Shown here: positions 57,033-64,000 of the stretch, one piece after another
How the letters are laid out: the number at the start of each line of letters is the position of its first letter
Numbering within the stretch: position 1 is the stretch's first letter
From: Glebionis coronaria
Lineage: Eukaryota; Streptophyta; Magnoliopsida; Asterales; Asteraceae
Assembly: GCA_025667525.1 (NCBI GenBank)
Contig: CM046878.1
Location: forward strand, 509,648,274-509,712,273
Reading direction: 5' to 3'
Length of the DNA: 64,000 bases
Notes under the pieces: model-generated
Told to the model about the DNA's origin: nothing
What the model saw: the letters and a program-made list of their open reading frames with translations, nothing else
The model's database searches: none
Position numbers and translations under genes: made by a program

Positions 57033-57500
57033 TGTTGGGTCGAATTATTGAGTTGATGTGTCAAAACTAAAAGACAAGGACTAAATCTGACAAACGAAGA
57101 TTCTACAAGCCGGTGGACAAACTTGTAGAAGATATATTGCAAGAAGATAAAAGATTTAGTGAATATATTATTTAGTGAATATCTTATTTACTAAATATTT
57201 TATTTAGTTTTGTTTGTAAAAGGGTTATGTGTAGTTTATAAAGACATACACCCTGCGTAGGATATTCATAACAATCATTCACAATGTAATCCACAGAAAG
57301 TTCATGTGTCTAGGCGTGGGATTTAATGTATACACACCTAGATGTTATTTGTTTTAATAATATTAATGCAAGTAACGTTTAGGGAAATTCATCTTGTCCA
57401 TAACACCTTGTTATAATTAGTGTTCTAATTCCGCTATGTTTATCATATGAAAATTGATTTCATAGTAAGCTCAATCGATCCGTGAATTATGGTTTCCACA
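57033..57500 (+). repeat. LTR2 of element G (468 bp)
   Basis: Begins TGTTGGGTCG and ends GGTTTCCACA. Directly to the right, CACTA transposase coding (element K) resumes. Confidence 0.82.
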
Positions 57501-58169
57501 AATCATGTAGTTGTTGATACATACATGTATCTTTTTGTATCCCGATCCCATCAGTCGCATCATTTTTTGGCCTGATACATTCTTTAAACTAGTTCGTTAC
57601 CAACAGGTAGCATCTTTTTAATTAAACCAAGTAATTCAGCAAAGAACTTATCACAAGCTCCATACTTACCCTTCAAGTTGAGAAGTTGAACTATTGCAGA
57701 CAACTTTATGAAGTCGGGACATCCTTCATAAAGTGGTTTCTACGCGCCTACAACTAGTTGTTGAAACTTTGCAATGTCATCCTCATCAAAATCATCTTTT
57801 GCAGCGTTAACCATCTCTACTTTTACTGGGCCATCTGTTAGAATTTCTGAACCAACATCCGTGTCGACATCCGTGTTGTCAACATACTCTAGTGTGTCAT
57901 CAACTAATATTTGGGCATTTGATGATTGCTCGTCCTTTTCTCCATGTTTTTATCCAATTTGTGTACTTTGGATTAAACCCATGTCTGAATAAATGGAATC
58001 CTACGGATTCCACTGTACCCTCTATGTGGTTTAAGCAGCTGTTATAGGGACATAGAATTTTAAGTGGTCCTTAGTGACTTTCTGGGTGGACATTAATCTC
58101 CTCCTGCGCTTTTTTTTGCATATTCAATAAACGATTCTACTTCATCAAAATATTCCTAATTAGTCCTAT
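57501..58169 (-). pseudogene. Element K: CACTA (En/Spm) Tnp2-like transposase, N-terminal relic
   Basis: Minus-strand translation gives, in order, EYFDEVESFIEYAKK (58110-58155) and, after a shift, CPYNSCLN…FHLFRHGFNPKYTNW (about 57960-58060). These match the transposase-associated N-terminal domain of plant CACTA elements. Then DDFDEDDIAKFQQLV, KPLYEGCPDFIKLSAIVQL-N, KKMLPVGNEL, MYQAKK and GYKKIHVCINNYM follow in the expected order of Tnp2. Damage: a TAG where Gln is likely before EYFD, a TAG after VVGA, a stop after NELV and at least two frame changes. Both ends are cut: at 57500 by element G and at 58170 by element I. The catalytic core is not in the window. In living relatives the protein cuts and moves the transposon. 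Confidence 0.8.
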
Positions 58170-58479
58170 TGTAGAATCTTGTTAATCTATGATCTAACAA
58201 GAGGTTTGATGTTTCTAGAGAGAAAAACTAGAGAGAGAAAGATAGAGAAAATATGTGTAATATTAATGAAACAAATGAAACAACCAACACCCTCTCCATC
58301 AAAGGAGAGGGCTTCTATACCACGTCTTTAGTGGACTTGGGTCTTCCAACCCATGGACAAGCCCATGGGATAGGTGATAATATAAAGTTAGTAACTTTCT
58401 AACTACGAGCTTACAACGTTTAATAATATTGTGGGAGTGATCGATACTTCTAATATACGTTAAAAACGTATTTCCAACA
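58170..58479 (-). repeat. 3' LTR of element I (310 bp)
   Basis: Minus-strand start TGTTGGAAATACG follows the polypurine tract. It ends GATTCTACA where CACTA coding resumes. The 5' LTR is outside the window. Confidence 0.75.
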
Positions 58480-58496
58480 ATCTCCCCCTAAGGGAG
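58480..58496 (-). promoter_or_regulatory. Polypurine tract of element I
   Basis: Minus-strand CCTTAGGGGGAGAT lies directly before LTR start TGTTGG. Confidence 0.8.
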
Positions 58497-60268
58497 GTCA
58501 CTCCAAATTACAAAGTCCTAAACCTAGCATACTATACTAAGTCTTCTCTTGAGCTCTTAGTCGTTTCTCTCTTCTTCTTTGTGAATATGTTTGATAACCA
58601 TAGGCTTTTGCTTGAGCATGTTCTTTTGGCCTTTCAAGTGCAATCTTTGCCTTCTTGTGAGGTTCGCATCTTCGTGACCTCATGTCCCACATACCTATCC
58701 TTTATTGAATTCTTGAAATTTTTAGAGTTGATACAGCGGAAGACTTTTAGGTCAAACTTTCTTGAATTTGCTGAAATCTTTGATGCAGAAGGAATAAGCA
58801 TGTGAGAACGACTTCATTTGGTACACCGCAACGCCACCGTCTTCAAATGCAGCAACATAATAAGACATGAATAAAATGGTTTTGACATTTTATTCTGATT
58901 CGGTAGCATTTTACCTCCGGTCGGTGAAGACCGTAGGCCGATAAAAATATCGTACTTGTGACAGGTAGTTCTAATTGAAGATATCTTTGACAAGATTTCG
59001 CGGGTAAACCCGTTCGCTTTTTTCAATCGTCCAAAGTTGACTAGGAACATAAAGAAGGAATCATTTGGATTATAAAATGCGCATAATTGAAGCCGTCAAT
59101 TCATGAACCTAGAACAAGTGACTTTCAATTAATATTTTCACCATCGTTGCTTTCCAGTTGTCACGAGCTAGATTCTGATAGAATCTTGCTTGTCACCTAC
59201 CGCAGTGCTGTTTAATGTTGACATTGGAAGGATTTCCACTCGTCACTGTGAACACTAAAGAGTGTCACTCTGAGTGTTCTGGCAAGATAACTTGGATAAT
59301 GCGTAGAGGCCCTGGAACAAGTTTGAGTTCAATTAAGAATCAAACCATTGTTTTTTCCAGTTATCACAAGATTGGTTCTTAAAGAACCGCACGTGTCACC
59401 TACCATGAGCTTGTTTGATGTTGACTCAAGCAGGATTTCCATCTTCATTGTAATACTTTCATATCACTCAGATGTTATGGAAATAATACAAGACTAATGC
59501 GTAGGACTCATAAAATCTTTCTTACTTTTCACAGTGTGTGAAGAAGCAAGGAATAAATGACAAGTGTCCTAATGAGACTTTTGATGATCTCATGGCTCTA
59601 GACTCGATAGTGCGTTTTGATTTAGTGAGCGGAGGCTAGAGAGGGTTGCCACCTTTTCAATATCAATTTATTCAGAGTGAATAAACCAATAGATAACGTG
59701 TTGAACTCCGTGACATTAAAACAAATATCTTTCGAGAGATATTTGAGTTAGCTGAGAGGGGTTATGCATCGCATTACTGGGTCCATGATACTTTAACGTC
59801 TTCAAGATGTGTTGACCTGGTTTCTGCCTAAGTTGTAAGGAGGGCTTCTTTCTTTACACCCTTTATCTTTACAGTTCTTTTTCATTATTCAACCCCTTCA
59901 ATGGTTACCAATACGTCATAACTTCCAGTGCTAGCTTAAGTACTTGGTCCGCATTCTGCTATGTTCACAATCTAATCCCCATCTTTCCTAAGGACTACTA
60001 TTTGTAGCTATGGAATTGTCCTTGGGAAGATTCCTCCAGTTCTAGAAGAATCATTGGACTTGTATCTAATCCTACCATCCTTTTGTCACCACAATCGTCG
60101 TGAATCAATAGTGTTTTTGGTAACTACACGTCACCATGAAAATTCCTTTGAGAAAAATTCACTAAGGTACTTGTGATATGAATATCAAATGTTTTTATAC
60201 CTTAGTGTTTTAGTCAGCAAAACGCTCCCCTTTAACATGTGCAATACACATACTAAGTTGGAAAACCA
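58497..60268 (-). other. Non-coding region replacing RT of element I, with ~200-bp duplication
   Basis: About 1.8 kb without RT or RNase H motifs. An imperfect duplication is visible: 'tttccagttgtcac…cttgtcacctacc…tgttgacattgg' near 59150-59240 recurs as 'tttccagttatcac…gtgtcacctacc…tgttgactcaag' near 59352-59435. A short inverted repeat (AAATATCT…AGATATTT) lies near 59727-59748. I do not recognise its origin. Confidence 0.5.
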
Positions 60269-61138
60269 TTAAGTACTTTTCGGTTGAATTTTACCCAAAT
60301 TCTCACTGTTAGTATTTGGATAACAAAGTGCACCAAACACATGAAGAAAAGAAATATCAGGTTTACATCCATGAAGAAGCTCATATGGTTTTTTTCCATG
60401 GCGCTTACGAATGATGGAACGATTTTGGGTATAACTTGTTGTAGCCACTGCTTCAGCCCATAAGAATAACGGAGCGTTGTCGTAGATTAGCATAGTTCTA
60501 GCAGCTTCCATAAGTGTACGATTACGTCTTTCCACGACACCCTTTTGTTGTGGAGTGCGAGCAACTGATGTTTCATGTGAAATAACAAACTCTTCATAAT
60601 AAGTTCGTAGAGTCTGATTAACAAACTCAGTGTCGTTGTCAATTCGAATGCGGCGGACAGTAGAATTAAGACGCACTTGGACGATAATAAATTCCGGTAC
60701 TTGATCCTTAGATGCTAAGAATTTTACCCATGTAAACCTCGAAAAATCATCCACCATAACAAGCATATACTTTCTACCACTCACACTAGCAGTACGCATT
60801 GGCCCACAAAGATCCATATGTAAAAGATGCAATGGTTCCTGGTTGGTATCTTCAGCTTTAGGTTTGTAAGATTTCTTGGTGCTTTTCCCCAATGAACACG
60901 CGGAACATAAATGATCCTTGTTAAATTTATGTTTTGGAAGACCACGAACAAGTTCGTTTTTAGCCAAATGATTGATAGCATCAAAATTAAAATGAGATAA
61001 ATGTCGATGCCATAACCATGACTTAGTCTTTGATGCTTTTAGGAGAAGACATACGGGAGAGGCGGCCATCATGTTTTGAATAGACAATGTATATAGATTA
61101 TCCCCTCGAGAACCTTTTAACAAATCATTTCCTGCCAA
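60269..61138 (-). pseudogene. Copia pre-integrase and integrase of element I
   Basis: Zinc module His44, His49, Cys78, Cys81 (HRHLSH…CSAC), then core with HMDLCGP (Asp109), RIDNDTEF (Asp167) and GVVERRN (Glu203), 35 residues between the last two. It continues through FLWAEAV to a stop at 60269. Oddities: the second catalytic motif has Asp where Gly is usual (DNDTEF for DNGTEF), TPQQKG instead of TPQQNG, and a few residues are missing before VQVRLN. A one-base shift near 61130 separates it from the upstream part. RT should follow but does not. Confidence 0.88.
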
Positions 61139-61420
61139 ATCGCGGATGAAGTATGTTGTCGAAAAGCAACTTCAAGGTTGGAACTACAAAATTGTCCCAC
61201 TGAAAATAAGTTGTGACCGAGTCCTTCCACATAATATACCCGTGAAATAGTAACATTCCCAATCTGATATTCACCATACCCTATGATCTTAGCAATATGG
61301 TCGTTACCAAACTTCACGGTCCCTAGAAACTTGCTTACCAAATTTCAGAGCATCGAGTGATCTAGGGTCATGTGCTTAGAGCACCCAGAGTCCAAGTACC
61401 AGAGGATGATTTGGACCACC
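61117..61420 (-). pseudogene. Copia protease segment of element I
   Basis: Minus-strand WYLDSGCSKHMTLDHSML (catalytic DSG at 61384-61392) is followed by TGA where relatives read Arg. The frame then continues VSKFLGTVKFGNDH…YYVEGLGHNLFSVGQF to 61117. It joins the integrase part after a one-base shift. It would mature the gag-pol protein in intact relatives. Confidence 0.85.
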
Positions 61421-61602
61421 TGAAAATATCACCAGACAAAGACGATGTATCGGAATCTAATTGTTCCTTAGAGTTAGCAGGTACAAATATAATTATCTTA
61501 GATTTGCTATCCTGAGGTTGCTTAGGTTTCCAAATTTGTTTTCTAGTTGTCGGTTTAGGTGCAGGGGTTGTCTAATCTCCTGAGGTACATTCTCACTGGT
61601 AG

Positions 61603-61938
61603 TCACAGTAGTGGAGCTAACCTAGTTATAGGGAGCGGTTTCCATACTTGAGTGGTAGTGTTCCTAGTGAAAGGACGCTGAGACCTAACCTTAGTGGAAG
61701 TGATCCTAGTTAAAGGGCACGTAGTTCCATTAGTAGTAAAGGTCCTACCAGTGGGTTTCCATTGCCATCCAACTTGGGTGAGTTTTCTCCCAGTTGGTTT
61801 CCATTCAAGGGTGTTCTTAATAGCATACATCTCATTAACGTCATCAACAAGGCATAAATCATGACGCTGTGAAAACATACATTCATTGCAATTCCAACAA
61901 CGCAAATTAGAATTAAAGTTTTGCTTAGGCTGCTGCAC
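61603..61938 (-). pseudogene. Late gag/linker of element I
   Basis: Contains CWNCNECMFSQRHDLC, a Cys/His cluster, then two WKPTGR repeats and TTCPLTRITSTKV, a signature seen before protease in a plant copia group. 61421-61602 is eroded, with several stops. Confidence 0.75.
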
Positions 61939-63910
61939 AACCGCAGAGCTTTTTGTCTTAGCTACATGATTCTTTTATTAAAATTCGAAATAACATTCCT
62001 AGGGTGAAATTCTACTTTCTTCTGCATAGTGCTACTAGTGGAAGGCTTGATCCTATCTTTCTTGGCGCGTAATCCTTTAGCCTTAGTAGATACATTTACT
62101 TCTGTAGAAGGCAAGGGAATATTAGTGGCAGACCCATCATCCTTCTCACCTGCTTCTTAGCCATGTTGCTTACATCTACTGTTAACAATGGTTTAGCTCT
62201 GGGAGTCTTATTGAATGGATTCATGGAAATGGGTTGTGTTTTAAGTGGTGTAGAACCCGGTTGTCCTATGTAGTCATAGATGCTAAGCAATATTGTGCTC
62301 TCTTAATGTAAGCATGAGCTGAGTAATAGTGACTGTTTGAGGGATCTAACTCATAAAGATCGTCTAAGATACCCCTAACAAGATTCACGTGCATAGTTGC
62401 ATTCGTCATATTAACATCATATATATCCGGATTATTCTTATGGGACGGGTTCTTATGAATCACCACTGGGTTGGTTGGTGGAGCACTAGAGGACGGTGCA
62501 TAAATTGTAGCTGGGTTATCAACAACTTCTTGTCGGGTGAGTTGAAGTGTTTCCTTTAACTCAGCCAGAACCATGTTTTTGTCAATGAGGTGAATATTTA
62601 AGTCAGAGATCTCCTCGCACTTTTGGTTCAATTTGGCAACGTAAGATTGTTGATGTGCCGCATTAAAAGCGAAGTGTTCGTCTAGTGAACCATAAAGTTG
62701 CAAGAAGCCCTGCCTTGCGCGTTCCAGCTCCCCTAGAATAGACGAAAGTCTAGTTTCTAAGGCATGATTTTTTTATCTTTGCAGCCTCTATTTCTAGTTT
62801 CATAGGTTCTACAGATGACGACTCTCTCTTAAGTCTCATAATCTCTTCTTCTAATGCCTGAACCACCTGAATCATCTTGTCACTCGTCTCAACGTTGTTT
62901 TCACAATCGTTTAGTTTTGAAATATGTTGAGCTATAGTTTGTTGTTTTATTTCAAGAGATATACAATTTTGTTAAAGATCGTCAAAACGTTTTGAAAGTG
63001 AGTTAAAAGAATCTTGAAGATTTAAAAATTCAGCGTTAGATTCGTGACAAGAATGATTATCTACGGCATTTACAGTCTCAACAATACTCACAAAGAGATC
63101 ATGCACATCATCACATTTATTGACAATAGATGTCATCTCATTTGCACAATTAATAGTCACAACTTGCATCACATCGAGAGACACCACTTTTTCCAAAAAT
63201 CGGTCGTATTCAAGCAAAATATTTTCTTTCTCACTTAAATGTATCTCATAAGCATCATCCATTTCATGAAAAACTTTTTGAACTTCAGCCATTTCGAAAT
63301 TTAGATTATCGCCGAGATCTAGAAAGCCCTTTTTAATATTGTGTACAAACGGAACGATCTCTCTCTCAAACACCGATTTCATGTGTTCGAAAGCCCATTC
63401 TCCAACAGTTTGAGCCGTTGAAGTCGTGCATTCCTTAATGAACTTGTCAAAATTGGTAAGATATCGTCTAGTCTCTTTCAAGCTTTCAAATACTGTACTT
63501 AACGGTGAAAGAACCTTTGGAATTTCCTTGGGTTCATCCGTATTGACAAGTTTAGGAAATATACTAGGGATTTCTTTAGTAGACGTGTAATTTGGAGTAG
63601 AGATAAATTCCCTTTGTATATTAAAGCGAGTTCTAAAATCCGTTCTTGCATATTCTTCATTAAGCTTAGCATAGTCAAACTTAGGATATGTAAAAATCAC
63701 TTTGGACCGATTATCTTCAAATGGTGATATATTCTCGGAGGATTCCCGAAAAATAGTCGGGTCTAAGATCAATCCTAACTTGGTTGCATCATAAAGTCTT
63801 GGGTTTTGGTTGAAAGCTTGCTTTGCATAACCCGGGTTAGGTGGAAGGTCTTTTTGACGCGAAAGATTAAATTCCTTAAAAGAGGACTCAAATAAGTGTA
63901 CTAGATGTTA
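61939..63910 (-). pseudogene. Gag-like coiled-coil region of element I
   Basis: Successive open pieces: 63910-62972 (LPPNPGYAKQAFNQ, …FEREIVPFVHNIKKGFLDLGDNLNFEMAEV…, long helices) and 62703-62266 (KLNQKCEEISDLNIHLIDKN…, then a Pro/Ser linker and HVNLVRGILDDLYELD). A weaker piece lies at 62290-62096. Stops lie near 62970 and 62720-62765. The long helical, Lys/Glu-rich structure and the order before WKPTGR fit the extended gag of this copia group. The assignment is by resemblance only, as no CCHC knuckle is seen. Confidence 0.65.
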
Positions 63911-64000
63911 AGCAGAGTATTGTCCTACAAGCAAATTATTAATCTTTTTAATTTTATTAGACGCATTAATTTCCACTTCAACCTTTTTAGACTATAGAAT

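Larger units (their letters stand above)
54448..57500 (+). mobile_element. Element G: tandem copia-type array (interior end-LTR-interior-LTR)
   Basis: Order on the + strand: 3' interior end (to 55214), LTR1 (55215-55719), primer site, 1.3-kb interior with no pol, the same 3' interior end (about 56800-57032), LTR2 (57033-57500). LTR1 therefore serves as 3' LTR of one unit and 5' LTR of the next. This is the product expected from unequal recombination between LTRs. The flanking pentamers of LTR1-LTR2 (AAGAT and AATCA) do not match, which rules out a simple single insertion. The short interior marks it as a non-autonomous or deleted copia-type element. Confidence 0.78.
58170..64000 (-). mobile_element. 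Element I: Ty1/copia retrotransposon, continuing past the window
   Basis: Minus strand. 3' LTR 58170-58479 (TGTTGGAAA…GATTCTACA), polypurine tract 58480-58496, a 1.8-kb non-coding stretch, integrase and zinc module (60269-61138), protease motif near 61384, and gag-type segments to the right edge. RT and RNase H are missing between integrase and the LTR. It inserted into the CACTA relic K, with CCTAT (58165-58169) as presumed target site. Confidence 0.85.

Overview
The window reads as intergenic heterochromatin of a flowering plant. It is a dense nest of LTR retrotransposons and relics, and I found no host protein-coding gene, rRNA, tRNA or CRISPR array. Evidence for a plant: Ty3/gypsy elements of the Athila-like (OTA) and Tekay-like chromovirus types, several Ty1/copia elements, a CACTA (En/Spm) transposase relic, and primer sites complementary to plant tRNA-Asp or initiator tRNA-Met. 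From memory, the copia gag and integrase variants most resemble those of Asteraceae. That family-level placement is an inference.

Left block (1-18633, + strand). An unassigned LTR-like sequence J (1-1259) abuts Athila-like element A (integrase relic and a 4.2-kb 3' LTR). A ends exactly where the integrase tail of element B resumes, so A appears to sit inside B, a relative with a 4-kb LTR. B's LTR ends inside the 5' LTR of Tekay-like chromovirus C. C has a primer site, a ~390-bp (TA)n tract, an acidic pre-gag reading frame, and a broken gag and protease.

Middle block (18634-39165). C is cut in its protease by minus-strand chromovirus D. D's 3' LTR is in turn split by element H (20599-31470, minus), the best-preserved element here. 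H has both LTRs, a perfect 5-bp target duplication (ATGGG), a tRNA-Asp primer site, a polypurine tract and a 1.5-kb-residue-scale pol frame with protease, RT, RNase H and integrase. D's own pol survives only as scattered RT and integrase motifs. Next come a ~37.5-bp minisatellite of G-box-containing hairpins (35040-36310), unassigned sequence, a second (TA)n tract and an AT-rich stretch.

Right block (39166-64000). Copia element E (minus) is split by chromovirus F (39940-50536, minus), which has two ~3.2-kb LTRs and a nearly lost coding region. E's 5' LTR lies next to a copia-type tandem G (+), where one LTR carries a polypurine tract on one side and a primer site on the other. G lies in a CACTA transposase relic K (minus), which is also cut by copia element I (minus). 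I runs off the right end of the window.

Nothing here looks like a new functional system. The most unusual signals are the hairpin minisatellite, the cluster of ATTGCGA motifs in the transcribed leader of H, the shared 3' block between H and B despite different LTRs, and the tandem structure of G. All divergence statements are by-eye readings.
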